A stretch of DNA of 42,645 nt from an uncultured Prevotellaceae bacterium (GCA_946185805.1 CAMHKU010000012.1:1-42645), one strand, 5' to 3'; shown: positions 1-7,444, counted from the first letter of the stretch. A program made the numbers and translations. The notes: a model not told the origin generated them from the sequence alone.

Positions 1-1
1 G

Positions 2-334
2 GGCGACGGCTATGCTATCGTAAAAGATGGTTCTGTCGATGTGTATTATGCAGTAAGTGGAGAGTTTCGTAATGGACACATCATTAAGGCAATTATCAGC
101 AGAGGCTATGAGTATAGGAATAGTTTTAGTCACAAAGAGGAATATTCTTCTGTAAAAATAACTATAGACCCTTCACATGATGGACTACGCATGTTGAGTC
201 TGATAAAACGGCGGCAAGATCGCTATAGCCAAGATTATATCGCGTTCATCAATGATAATTACCAGAATGAATGTTGTCATAGACAAGAAATTTCATTTCG
301 TGAAGATAGTAGATGGTGCAACAAAGATACCTGA
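2..334 (+). pseudogene. N-terminal part of a BspA-like protein, cut by the window edge and probably frameshifted
   Basis: An open frame enters from the left edge and runs to a TGA at 332-334; the first ATG inside it is at 41, but the frame is open upstream, so the true start lies outside the window. The amino-acid composition is protein-like until about residue 90 and then becomes poor (Cys/Arg-rich). From about position 252 the next frame takes over with a convincing leucine-rich-repeat protein. Dropping one T near 269-272 would join the two frames smoothly (NYQNE running into VVIDKKFHF). I infer one original gene split by a one-base insertion. No homopolymer lies there, so slippage is not obvious. 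A sequencing error or two genuinely overlapping genes cannot be excluded. Confidence 0.5.
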
Positions 335-1211
335 AAAGTATTTTAGCTTTAATATGGACTTAAAAACGATAACTATTCCCAAGTCTGTGAAAGAAATTGG
401 CAGCGAAGCCTTTTATCATTGCGAAAATTTGAGAGAGGTAAAGATTTTGGGTGATCTTTCTGATACAGGCAACAACACTTTTTGCGGCTGTAAGTCTTTG
501 CAGAAGATCGACCTTTCGAAAAAAAAGAACGGTATCTTGGGTTATGGGACATTTAATGGTTGCAGATCATTGACGAGTGTTATACTGCCTTCTACATTAC
601 GAGAAATCGGTGACAATGCATTTATAGGTTGTACCTCCCTACGTTCTGTTAAGTTTAATAATGGGTTGACCCGCATTCATAAGAATGCCTTTAAAGGTTG
701 TACCGCACTCACTTCAATTTCATTACCAAGTTCTGTGACTGAGATTAAAGACTATGCTTTCCGAGGATGCAGTAGTCTTACGTCAGCCACCATCAATGGT
801 TATGTCACCAAAGGTGTCGGCGTTTTTATGGGATGCGGTAACCTTCACGCTGTCACTATCCGCCAAGGTGGTCAGACTACAAAAGATACTGATAGGTACT
901 GGTTCGAGGACAAGTCCAAATCTCAAAAGACCTCTTCTAGTGGTTATGAAATTGTCTGGAATAAATGTACCGATCCATCAGGTAAAATTGTAAAAAGAAG
1001 ATGGTACTGCTACGAAAAAGATGGTGAAATTTGGCTCAAAAATGGTGCAGGGAAATATAAAATAGTACCTTACAATATTGAATATGATAAGTATGGTGGC
1101 GAGTATAAATTTTTGCATTATTGTATTTCACCTGCGACTGACATAACCACAGACTGGTTATACAAGAGCAAAGATGCGATGATAGATGCTATAAGGAAAG
1201 CGGCAAAATAG
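252..1211 (+). CDS. BspA-like leucine-rich repeat (LRR_5) surface protein, main part
   Basis: A 319-residue frame with about six repeats of 22-24 residues of the BspA/LRR_5 type, each built around a core like SLPSSVTEIKDYAFRGC followed by S/T-L-T-S (residues about 35-210). A non-repetitive, Lys/Tyr-rich C-terminal region of about 110 residues follows and has no domain I recognise. BspA-type repeats are typical of surface adhesins of Bacteroidota and of some protozoa. There is no signal peptide in this frame because the real N-terminus is in the other frame upstream. Base composition is clearly more AT-rich than most of the window, which fits recent acquisition or weak expression selection. 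The ATG at 252 is the first in frame but is probably not the natural start. Confidence 0.75.
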   Translation: MIITRMNVVIDKKFHFVKIVDGATKIPEKYFSFNMDLKTITIPKSVKEIGSEAFYHCENLREVKILGDLSDTGNNTFCGCKSLQKIDLSKKKNGILGYGTFNGCRSLTSVILPSTLREIGDNAFIGCTSLRSVKFNNGLTRIHKNAFKGCTALTSISLPSSVTEIKDYAFRGCSSLTSATINGYVTKGVGVFMGCGNLHAVTIRQGGQTTKDTDRYWFEDKSKSQKTSSSGYEIVWNKCTDPSGKIVKRRWYCYEKDGEIWLKNGAGKYKIVPYNIEYDKYGGEYKFLHYCISPATDITTDWLYKSKDAMIDAIRKAAK

Positions 1212-1226
1212 ATTAGGAGAATCATG

Positions 1227-1253
1227 CTCACAAAGTGTCAGACACTTTGTGAG
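1227..1253. repeat. Perfect 12-bp stem hairpin downstream of the BspA-like gene
   Basis: CTCACAAAGTGT at 1227-1238 is followed by a 3-nt loop and its exact reverse complement at 1242-1253. There is no T-run directly after it. It could be the upstream half of a double terminator or a dispersed palindromic repeat; it lies 70 bp from another large hairpin and 200 bp from a RAYT transposase gene. Confidence 0.7.
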
Positions 1254-1259
1254 GTCAAA

Positions 1260-1283
1260 GGGAGGCTTATGGCCTCCCTTTTT
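1260..1283 (+). terminator. Rho-independent terminator after the BspA-like gene
   Basis: GGGAGGC at 1260-1266 pairs with GCCTCCC at 1272-1278 across a 5-nt loop and is followed at once by TTTTT. This is a classical intrinsic terminator 48 bp after the stop codon at 1209-1211. Confidence 0.85.
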
Positions 1284-1324
1284 GATAGGTTTCTCATAAT
1301 CTTTTTGCCTGATTCCTGGGTCAC

Positions 1325-1379
1325 GGGGACAGGTTCTTGATTGTCAGCTTGCTGACGAATCTAAACAGAATCTGTCCCC
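1325..1379. repeat. REP-like nested inverted repeat beside the RAYT gene
   Basis: GGGGACAGGTTCT at 1325-1337 pairs with AGAATCTGTCCCC at 1367-1379 with one mismatch. Inside lies a second hairpin, GTCAGC at 1343-1348 and GCTGAC at 1351-1356. Nested palindromes of this kind next to a single-domain Y1 transposase are what is expected of REP elements mobilised by RAYT enzymes. The link to the neighbouring gene is an inference from position. Confidence 0.65.
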
Positions 1380-1421
1380 ATGATTTGCGGCATTCTCTGA
1401 TGCGTCTTAGGAAATAATTGT

Positions 1422-1429
1422 TATTTTTG
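1422..1429 (+). promoter_or_regulatory. Bacteroidota -7 promoter element for the RAYT gene
   Basis: TATTTTTG matches TAnnTTTG exactly and lies 23 bp before the start codon at 1453. No convincing TTTG -33 element is visible. Confidence 0.5.
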
Positions 1430-1452
1430 CATCGTATTTTATTAACGGATGT

Positions 1453-2631
1453 ATGATAGACAAGAAACCAGCGGATAATAACAATGGCGGGCGGTTCCGG
1501 CGCGAGACCATCCACCATCAGCATAGGCGGTCGTATTGGCACGACTATCATGAGGTAGGGCTGTATATGCTGACGATGGTGATTGAAGGCCGTCAGCGGC
1601 TTTTTGGGACTATCGTGGGGACGGCTAAAGGGCGGCCTGGAAGCAGCGAGGCTCCGCATGTGGCGCTATCGGAATTAGGACGGCGGGTGCTGGAGGAGGA
1701 AGTGCCGAAGATACACCGTTTTTATCCGATGGTGGAAGTATGGAGGGTGGCTATCATGCCGGACCATATTCACCTGCTGGTGAGGGTGAACGCTCCGCTG
1801 CCGGAAGGGAAGCACCTGGGCCATGTGGTGCGCGGATTCAAGACGGGGTGCTCCAGGGCGTGGTGGCAATGGCAGGACGAGCAGGTGGGGCGGCTTGGCG
1901 GAGAAACGCCAAGCACAGCGGCCGCTCCCTCGGCCGCCGTGCCCGAAGCTTCTCCCTTAGCCGCTGTGCCCGAGGCTTCTCACTTGGCCGCCGTGCCCGA
2001 GGCTTCTCCCTCGGGAAAGCGCCCAGTGCTTTACGAGCAGGGCTACCACGACCGCATCATCAACCGCCCGGGCATGCTGGAGAACATCAAGCGCTATATG
2101 GCCGAGAACCCATTGCGGGCGCGTATAAGGCAGGAATGTCCGCGCCTGATGGAACGCCAGTTGCACCTGTGGATAGCAGGCCGTGAATATGCTGCCTTTG
2201 GCAACCTCTTCCTATTGAAATATCCCATCAAGGAGCAGGTGTTCTTTCATCGCAGGGATAAGGCTACAGGACAGCCTACGGAGCTAACCGAGGCTTACCG
2301 GCAAGAGCATGCCCGTCTGCTACGCATGGCCGAAGAGGGGACAGTGCTCGTTACGCCAGGTGTCTCGAAGGGTGAACAAGTGGTGGTCAGCGACGCCCTT
2401 GATGCCCGTCTGCCGTTGATTCTCCTGCAAAAGGAGCCTATCGGCGAATACTGGAAACCCTCGCAGCGCCGTTTCTATGCCTGTGCTGCCGGTCATCTGC
2501 TGATACTTGCCCCTTGGCAGGTGGACGACAGTTCTGACTATGCCGGTTTCCATCAGCTTAACGATTATGCCCGTGAGATTTGTGCGGCTACCGAGATGCG
2601 TATTCTCAATTATGGAGAGTTGAAGAAATAG
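1453..2631 (+). CDS. REP-associated tyrosine transposase (RAYT, Y1/IS200-like) with a C-terminal extension
   Basis: Residues 30-220 carry the Y1 transposase fold: the HUH pair HIH at 105-107 in MPDHIHLLV, and a candidate nucleophile Tyr215 in NIKRYMAENP. RAYTs are single-copy, domesticated relatives of IS200/IS605 enzymes that cut single-stranded DNA at REP hairpins. Two oddities are seen. Residues 154-188 are an in-frame Ala/Pro/Ser stretch made of a 27-bp tandem repeat. The C-terminal part, about 290-392, has a pattern (VTPGVSKGEQ, then a conserved FYACAAG and LLILAPW) that looks like a Rossmann-type DprA/LOG-like fold rather than the transposase. The latter assignment is from memory and should be tested by structure prediction. 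The start follows a -7 element and no ribosome binding site is visible. Confidence 0.85.
   Translation: MIDKKPADNNNGGRFRRETIHHQHRRSYWHDYHEVGLYMLTMVIEGRQRLFGTIVGTAKGRPGSSEAPHVALSELGRRVLEEEVPKIHRFYPMVEVWRVAIMPDHIHLLVRVNAPLPEGKHLGHVVRGFKTGCSRAWWQWQDEQVGRLGGETPSTAAAPSAAVPEASPLAAVPEASHLAAVPEASPSGKRPVLYEQGYHDRIINRPGMLENIKRYMAENPLRARIRQECPRLMERQLHLWIAGREYAAFGNLFLLKYPIKEQVFFHRRDKATGQPTELTEAYRQEHARLLRMAEEGTVLVTPGVSKGEQVVVSDALDARLPLILLQKEPIGEYWKPSQRRFYACAAGHLLILAPWQVDDSSDYAGFHQLNDYAREICAATEMRILNYGELKK
1912..2016 (+). repeat. In-frame 27-bp tandem repeat inside the RAYT gene
   Basis: About three copies of a GC-rich unit encode AAVPEASPL-like nonapeptides at residues 161-187. The stretch sits between the HUH motif and the tyrosine segment, where RAYTs normally have only a short loop. 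Confidence 0.8.
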
Positions 2632-2718
2632 GAGTCAGAAAGCGTTTAGCCCATGGTTATTCGTTGATTTGTCGCCTAAATATATTTCCTTTTATTTTCT
2701 TGTTATGAAATAAAATCG

Positions 2719-2726
2719 TATCTTTG
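2719..2726 (+). promoter_or_regulatory. Bacteroidota -7 promoter element for the EamA transporter
   Basis: TATCTTTG matches TAnnTTTG and lies 38 bp before the ATG at 2764. A TTG at 2700-2702 could be a weak -33 element. Confidence 0.65.
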
Positions 2727-2763
2727 TGGCGTAAATGAAATTATTAAGACTATTTGCAGGCGC

Positions 2764-3666
2764 ATGCTAAACGGACGTTTATTGTATCATGTGGTAGCCT
2801 TCATGGTTGTTGCTGTCTGGGGCTCCACGTTTATCTCCACCAAGTTGTTACTGCTGGGCGGGCTGTCGGCGGCTCAGATATTCACGCTGCGCTTCGTGAT
2901 AGCCTATGTTCTGCTGCTGGCCTTCTGTCTCTATAAAGGCATACGATGGGTGGCCGACACATGGCTCGACGAGCTGCTCATGGCGGCGCTGGGACTGACC
3001 GGCGGCACGCTGTATTTCCTGACGGAGAACAGCGCCATGAACTACACCACGACCACCAACACGTCGCTCATCGTCAGCCTCAGCCCGCTGGTGGCTTCGT
3101 TCCTTATCAGCATTTTCTATCAGTCGCAGCGCCTGAGCCGTCTGCAGGTGCTCGGCTCGCTGATAGCCGCCGCGGGCGTCGTGGTGGTGGTGTTGAACGG
3201 CCATTTCGTGCTCCATCTGTCGCCCCGTGGCGACGCGCTGGCCTTCAGCGCTGCCCTCTGCTGGGGTTTTTACAGCCTGCTGATGATTCCCGCCGGCCAG
3301 CGCTACGACACGCTCTTCGTCACGCGCAAGGTGTTCTTTTATGGCCTGCTGTTTATGATTCCCTACTTCCTCTGGCAGCCAGGACTGGGCATCGACAGGA
3401 TTGAGGCGCAGCCCCACCTGTTGTGGCAACTGCTGTTTCTTGGCTGTGTGGCCTCCATGCTGTGCTTCGTGGCCTGGAACTGGGTGTTGAAGAAGCTCGG
3501 CGCTGTCATTGCCACCAATTACGTTTATTTCAATCCCGTGACGACCATCGTCTTCGCCTGGTTGATACTCTCCGAGCAGATTACGGTCTATTTCCTCCTT
3601 GGCACACTGCTCATCCTCGTGGGCATGTATCTGGCCGACCGACGCGTGTCAGGTAAGACCGTATAA
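2764..3666 (+). CDS. EamA/DMT-family membrane transporter
   Basis: A 300-residue protein with about ten hydrophobic segments arranged as two five-helix EamA repeats, the usual length and architecture of drug/metabolite transporters. The first helix carries the typical VAVWGSTF motif (residues about 17-25), and the second half repeats it near residue 155 (ALCWGFYSLL). It should sit in the inner membrane and export or exchange a small metabolite; the substrate cannot be read from sequence. The gene stands alone with its own promoter. It is not closely similar to the second EamA protein of this window at 8777-9655. Confidence 0.9.
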   Translation: MLNGRLLYHVVAFMVVAVWGSTFISTKLLLLGGLSAAQIFTLRFVIAYVLLLAFCLYKGIRWVADTWLDELLMAALGLTGGTLYFLTENSAMNYTTTTNTSLIVSLSPLVASFLISIFYQSQRLSRLQVLGSLIAAAGVVVVVLNGHFVLHLSPRGDALAFSAALCWGFYSLLMIPAGQRYDTLFVTRKVFFYGLLFMIPYFLWQPGLGIDRIEAQPHLLWQLLFLGCVASMLCFVAWNWVLKKLGAVIATNYVYFNPVTTIVFAWLILSEQITVYFLLGTLLILVGMYLADRRVSGKTV

Positions 3667-3730
3667 CGCGACAGTCATCGCAGGCTTTCTTCCTACAGGG
3701 AAAAGAGTCTTTATATTTGTTGAAATGTTA

Positions 3731-3778
3731 TCTAACAACTAAATTTATCGTCATCATTAACACTTCGTCATAACATAC
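3731..3778 (+). repeat. 48-bp dispersed repeat, copy 1
   Basis: The first 27 bases are identical to 37759-37785 and the following 21 match at about 15 positions, ending in a shared AACATAC. Both copies lie in the same orientation in 370-400-bp gene-free regions, 65-90 bp after a stop codon. Function unknown. Confidence 0.8.
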
Positions 3779-3941
3779 AAGCAGTAGCCTTGTTGCATTT
3801 CTTTTCCTTTGCAGTTAAATGTTGCATTCTGACAATAATTTCCCTTTGCTGCTGTGTGTCAATAGCAGGTGAAAGCCTTTCTAAACAGATTGAACATCAA
3901 ATCGTTAGGTGTTTCTCCCTGTGTCAATCTACGAAAGTATC

Positions 3942-3972
3942 TTGACATTGGTCTAATAATATTGTATCTTTG
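3942..3972 (+). promoter_or_regulatory. Promoter of the TonB-domain/radical SAM gene pair
   Basis: TTG(ACA) at 3942 and TATCTTTG at 3965-3972 are about 20 bp apart, the spacing usual for the Bacteroidota -33/-7 pair. The predicted leader is close to 95 nt and contains the hairpin at 3993-4029. Confidence 0.7.
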
Positions 3973-3992
3973 TAGCCGACTTTGGAATTGCG

Positions 3993-4029
3993 GGCGCCCT
4001 CGCCCGCCACTGATGCGGGCGAAGGCGCC
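3993..4029. repeat. GC-rich REP-like hairpin in the leader of the TonB-domain gene
   Basis: Bases 3993-4007 pair with 4015-4029 (14 of 15), leaving a 7-nt loop, followed by GCGCTCCCAG. Palindromes of this GGCGCC...GCGGGC type with a trailing GCTCCCA are familiar to me as REP elements in several phyla. It is followed by no T-run, so it is not an intrinsic terminator. Once transcribed it would form a very stable leader structure 45 nt before the start codon. Confidence 0.75.
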
Positions 4030-4073
4030 TGCGCTCCCAGGCAGACAGCGTTAAACCTAAAACGAAGAATAAG

Positions 4074-4865
4074 ATGACAAGAGGAAAAGTAATTTGCAGT
4101 GTGCTGAAGACCATCCGTAAGCAGGTGGCCGATGCCAACGAAATCAAGTATGAACCGCGTGAGTGCCACCACCAGGGAGAGTGCCGGGGCACCTGTCCGG
4201 CCTGCGAGGCTGAGGTGAAGTATATAGAGCGAGAGCTCGACCTCCGCCGACAGTTGGGCAAGGCCGTGGCCATTATGGGCATATCTGCCGGCCTGTCGGC
4301 ATTGACGGCGTGTGGTGAAAAAGCCAAGAATGTAGATAGCATCAGTGAGAAGGAGAGCATGCTGACGGTAGGTAAAACCGTGGCAGATAAGCGGACGGCA
4401 CCGTTCCGGAATCCTGCGTCCAAGGCGGACAAGAAAAATTATAACCCCCTTGAGGATGAAGAAGTGCTGGGACGCACGGGAGGGGTTAATGATGTTGAGC
4501 CCGTTCCCATTCCTAATCCTATTCTTAATCCAGATTCCTCAGAAGAGGTTTACGGCATAGTAGAGCAGATGCCGTCGTTCCCTGGCGGTAGTGCGGCACT
4601 GATGGAGTATATATCCAAAAACATACGATACCCCAAAGGGCGTGAGGAGAGCTGCATTCAAGGGCGCGTCATCGTCACCTTTGTCGTTGAGAAAGACGGA
4701 AAAATCAGCAACATCAAGGTTGCCAAGAGTCTTCATCCGCTGTTCGACGCGGAAGCTGTGCGGGTGGTCAGCTCGATGCCCAACTGGATTCCCGGCAGGC
4801 AAAATGGCGTGGCATATAGGGTGAAATATACTATTCCTGTTACCTTCCGGCAGGAGAAGAATTGA
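4074..4865 (+). CDS. TonB C-terminal domain protein with an N-terminal Cys-rich motif
   Basis: 263 residues. Residues 161-260 are a TonB C-terminal domain with the Bacteroidota signature MPSFPGGSAALMEYI followed by a RYP and a V-x-F-V-V core strand. A linker rich in Pro and Asn (140-155) would cross the periplasm. Residues 62-80 form a hydrophobic segment ending in LTAC, which could be a membrane anchor or lipobox. Unusually, a Cys cluster (Cys31, 37, 41, 44 in CHHQGECRGTCPAC) precedes it, on what would be the cytoplasmic side; it could bind a metal or Fe-S cluster. The stop codon lies inside a short tandem repeat, and a radical SAM activase gene starts 27 bp downstream, so the two are probably co-transcribed. 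Function beyond the TonB fold is unknown. Confidence 0.8.
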   Translation: MTRGKVICSVLKTIRKQVADANEIKYEPRECHHQGECRGTCPACEAEVKYIERELDLRRQLGKAVAIMGISAGLSALTACGEKAKNVDSISEKESMLTVGKTVADKRTAPFRNPASKADKKNYNPLEDEEVLGRTGGVNDVEPVPIPNPILNPDSSEEVYGIVEQMPSFPGGSAALMEYISKNIRYPKGREESCIQGRVIVTFVVEKDGKISNIKVAKSLHPLFDAEAVRVVSSMPNWIPGRQNGVAYRVKYTIPVTFRQEKN

Positions 4866-4892
4866 AGAATTGAAAAATTGAAAAATTGAAGG
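4859..4892 (+). repeat. Tandem repeat, 9-bp unit AATTGAAAA, at a stop codon
   Basis: About four imperfect copies of AATTGAARA fill the junction between the TonB-domain gene and the radical SAM gene. The upstream stop codon TGA (4863-4865) is part of the first unit. Confidence 0.85.
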
Positions 4893-5513
4893 ATGAAAGT
4901 ATCGCTGATTGGTATCTGTCGCCACCGTCTCGTCACCGACGGCCAGGGCGTGACCACGCTTGTAGCCTTTCACGGCTGTCCGTTGCGCTGCAAGTACTGC
5001 CTGAACGCACAGTGCCTGCGCATTGATGGCGTGTGGCGACAACTGACGGTGCAGGAGATTCTTGACGTAGCGGCTGCCGACGACCTGTACTTCAAGGCGA
5101 CCGGCGGCGGCGTCACATTCGGCGGCGGCGAACCGCTGCTAAAGTCCGATGAAATCGCCGATTTTTGCAAACGTCGGCCGATGGAATGGCGGATTTATAT
5201 TGAGACGTCGCTGAACGTAGAGCGGCAGGCACTCGAGACCGTAGCCCCCTACATAGACCATTATTTCATAGATGTGAAGGACATGAATCCTGATGTCTAT
5301 CGCCGGTATACCTCAGCAGACAACCGCCGCGTAGTGGAGAACCTTCAGTGGCTGGCCGTCCACACAGACCTTAAAAAGGTGACTGTCCGTCTGCCTCTGA
5401 TTCAGGGTTACAACACTGAGGAGGACAGAGACAGGAGCCAGAGGCAGTTAGCGGCCATGGGGTTCAAGCACTTTGACCGCTTTGAGTACATCATTCCTGG
5501 TGCAGCACGCTGA
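4893..5513 (+). CDS. Radical SAM activase-like protein (PflA/YjjW type)
   Basis: 206 residues with the radical SAM triad Cys29, Cys33, Cys36 in GCPLRCKYC, and the SAM-binding GGGEP at 78-81. The layout (a short N-terminus with TDGQGVTTLVAF, and no extra 4Fe-4S ferredoxin insert after the first cluster) matches the small glycyl-radical-enzyme activases. No glycyl radical enzyme is encoded in the window, so the substrate is not visible; the preceding Cys-rich TonB-domain protein is the only co-transcribed partner. The ATG at 4893 follows a purine-rich GAAGG. Its last 23 bp overlap the 3' end of the convergent regulator gene. Confidence 0.85.
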   Translation: MKVSLIGICRHRLVTDGQGVTTLVAFHGCPLRCKYCLNAQCLRIDGVWRQLTVQEILDVAAADDLYFKATGGGVTFGGGEPLLKSDEIADFCKRRPMEWRIYIETSLNVERQALETVAPYIDHYFIDVKDMNPDVYRRYTSADNRRVVENLQWLAVHTDLKKVTVRLPLIQGYNTEEDRDRSQRQLAAMGFKHFDRFEYIIPGAAR

Positions 5514-6330
5514 TGTCCATCTTCTTGTTGAGCCTGCTCTTTGTGCTGCGTATAGCCTGTTCCGAGCAGCAGAATGAGCGGGCCTTCTGGCGGTCAGTCT
5601 TGCCGTAATACTCCATGATGCAGAAGAACGTCTCCTTGGGCGTCAGCGGAGCCGTTGCCTTGCTGAGTGTCTCGGCAAGCGCGGCATCTATCACAGGCAG
5701 TGTCTTCAGCACGGCCTGTTCCTCATGCTTGCCCATCTGACTGATGTTCTGGTCGTTGATGATGGCATGTAGCACGTCGATGCCCACCTTGGTCTCGCCA
5801 ATCTCAAGCTTCTGCCGGACGTTGTCCAAGCGCTGCTGGTACAGGCGCTTCAGCGCTCTCGTCCGACGGACATACCAGAAGACCAGCGCGCCAAGAGTCA
5901 ACATGAGCATGATGATAGCTACCACGTAAGCCAACTGTTGCCGTCCGGCTTTGCCCTGCTCTACTTTCGACTGCACGTCCATCACGCTGACATACATTTC
6001 CGGCGAAATGGTTTGCATCAGCAGCTGCAGCTCCCGTTGCTTGCCCTCACGGTAATAGATGTAGCAGAGCAGCGAGAGGGCATTACACTCACGCACACTG
6101 TCGCGGCTCATCAGAAAAGCCCGGTAGGCATAGGCTTCGGCTTTCGTCAGCGAACCGGTGAACATCTCCTCGTATGCCAGATTCTGGTAGATGGCAGCGC
6201 TGTCACTTCTTGCCTCCACTGCAGAGTTGTGAGAACCCCTCTCTGGCTCTTGGCAAGCGGCCAGTAGACAGAATAAGGTCAGCATTAATGTCATTATAAT
6301 GCCGTGATAATCCGGTTTTGGTCTTTCCAT
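5491..6330 (-). CDS. Membrane-anchored TPR-like regulator with C-terminal helix-turn-helix
   Basis: 279 residues. An N-terminal hydrophobic stretch ends in LLAAC (Cys26), a good lipobox. Residues 40-125 are helical and TPR-like, 133-153 are a transmembrane helix followed by basic residues, 155-185 look coiled-coil, and 228-272 resemble a LuxR/Spo0A-like helix-turn-helix (LTPKETFF...SEQAIRSTKSRLNKK). This layout is common in Bacteroidota, where extracytoplasmic TPRs are joined through a helix to a cytoplasmic DNA-binding domain. Having both a lipobox and an internal helix is odd, and the first segment may be a plain signal anchor. An ATG at 6294 gives a better signal sequence and would leave a leader of nearly 40 nt after the promoter at 6338-6345, so the true start may be there. 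Confidence 0.75.
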   Translation of the reverse strand: MERPKPDYHGIIMTLMLTLFCLLAACQEPERGSHNSAVEARSDSAAIYQNLAYEEMFTGSLTKAEAYAYRAFLMSRDSVRECNALSLLCYIYYREGKQRELQLLMQTISPEMYVSVMDVQSKVEQGKAGRQQLAYVVAIIMLMLTLGALVFWYVRRTRALKRLYQQRLDNVRQKLEIGETKVGIDVLHAIINDQNISQMGKHEEQAVLKTLPVIDAALAETLSKATAPLTPKETFFCIMEYYGKTDRQKARSFCCSEQAIRSTKSRLNKKMDISVLHQE

Positions 6331-6337
6331 TGCGGTG

Positions 6338-6345
6338 CAAAATTA
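6338..6345 (-). promoter_or_regulatory. -7 promoter element for the TPR/HTH regulator
   Basis: Read leftward this is TAATTTTG, matching TAnnTTTG. It lies only 8 bp from the upstream ATG at 6330, which favours the internal ATG at 6294 as the real start or else a leaderless transcript. Confidence 0.5.
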
Positions 6346-6500
6346 CTGTTTTTCTTCGAAATCACCGCCTTTTGCAGCATTTATTTGCGACATTTAGTAA
6401 CAGGCAAAAAATAAGTTGGGATTTTCGATTCGTACCAAGTTGTTTTTGCTCTGCGGCTTCGCCTCCAACCGACAAAAAGCTCAAAAAAGCGGGCAAAAGT

Positions 6501-6531
6501 TTTGTAATTTCGAATATATTGTCTATCTTTG
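6501..6531 (+). promoter_or_regulatory. Promoter of the SPFH protein gene
   Basis: TTTG at 6501-6504 and TATCTTTG at 6524-6531 are separated by 19 bp, an almost ideal Bacteroidota promoter. The leader to the ATG at 6579 is about 40 nt. Confidence 0.8.
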
Positions 6532-6578
6532 CGCCATAAGAGCGTTAACATATTATACCATACCCAAACCTTTAACTC

Positions 6579-7436
6579 ATGAAAGACTTACAGAAATACC
6601 GCATTCCAGCTATTATTGCCGGCTGCATCTTTGGCGTGATTATCCTTTTTTCCGTATGCTGTACAGTGGTAGACTCCGGCGAGGTGGGCATTAAGTTTCA
6701 CAAATGGTCGGCCTCTGAGCAGGACTATGGTGGCGTGGAGGGAACCTGCAAGGGATGGGTGTTCTACAATCCCATTACCTCCAGCGTGTTTACTTACCCC
6801 ACGTTCACGCAACGCAAGCAGTATGAGACGTTCAGTGTAAATGCCAAAGACGCTTCCATCTTCGAGATGGACCCCACAATAGCCTATCGCATCAATCCCG
6901 ACAAAGCCTGCGACATCTTTACCAAGTACCGCGTGGGGGTGAAAGAGCTTGAAGAGGGGTATATCCGCACCTGCATCTACGAGGCCTACCGCACTTGTGC
7001 CAACCAGTACACATCGGACAGCCTGATGTCCAACCGTGCCAATTTCGAAGGTGATGTCAGAAACCGTCTTGAGAAGTCGCTGATGGCCGAGGGATTCATC
7101 GTGGAAGAGTTCACGAGCAAGATTACCCCTCCGAAGTCGCTGACAGCCATGATTGACGCCAAGAACACTGCTATCCAGAGTGCGCTGAAAGCAGAAAACC
7201 AAGTAAAGGAAGCCGAGGCCAACGCCAAGATTGAGGTAGCCAAAGCTGAGGGCAATGCCCGCGCCATGAAGATTAAAGCCGACGCCGAGGCCTACTACAA
7301 CCGCACCATCGCCGCCTCGCTGTCGCCCATGATTGTTCAGGAAGACATGATAGAGAAGTGGGACGGCAAGATGCCGCTCATCGTCGGCGGCAACGGCATG
7401 ATGCTCGACGTCTCCAAAGTCATCGGGGCGAAGTGA
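6579..7436 (+). CDS. SPFH/prohibitin-like (Band 7) membrane protein
   Basis: 285 residues: one N-terminal transmembrane helix (about 10-30), then an SPFH domain beginning VVDSGEVGIKF and running to about residue 190, then a charged, Ala/Glu/Lys-rich coiled coil (about 195-240, with the typical EAEANAKIEVAKAEGNARA pattern), and a short C-terminus. This is the normal prohibitin/stomatin layout. Such proteins form large rings at the membrane and help organise proteases or lipid domains; the client here is unknown. It has its own promoter. Its stop codon lies within a 14-bp palindrome that also contains the stop of the convergent phosphatase gene. Confidence 0.9.
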   Translation: MKDLQKYRIPAIIAGCIFGVIILFSVCCTVVDSGEVGIKFHKWSASEQDYGGVEGTCKGWVFYNPITSSVFTYPTFTQRKQYETFSVNAKDASIFEMDPTIAYRINPDKACDIFTKYRVGVKELEEGYIRTCIYEAYRTCANQYTSDSLMSNRANFEGDVRNRLEKSLMAEGFIVEEFTSKITPPKSLTAMIDAKNTAIQSALKAENQVKEAEANAKIEVAKAEGNARAMKIKADAEAYYNRTIAASLSPMIVQEDMIEKWDGKMPLIVGGNGMMLDVSKVIGAK

Positions 7437-7444
7437 CGTCACTT
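7431..7444. repeat. Perfect 14-bp palindrome at a convergent gene junction
   Basis: AAGTGACGTCACTT contains the TGA of the SPFH gene and overlaps the TAA of the opposite Cof-type gene. It may act as a weak bidirectional terminator or simply result from the tight 6-bp spacing. Confidence 0.5.

Larger units (their letters stand above)
3667..4073. other. 407-bp gene-free region: dispersed repeat, promoter, REP-like hairpin
   Basis: No plausible coding frame. From left to right it holds a 48-bp repeat shared with 37759-37806, an AT-rich stretch in which I see nothing definite, a good promoter at 3942-3972 and a GC-rich 15-bp stem hairpin at 3993-4029 in the leader of the next gene. Confidence 0.6.

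Noticed and set aside
3667..4073. Riboswitch or tRNA in the gap before the TonB-domain gene
   Set aside because: Only one strong hairpin is seen; no conserved riboswitch core or cloverleaf could be found by eye.
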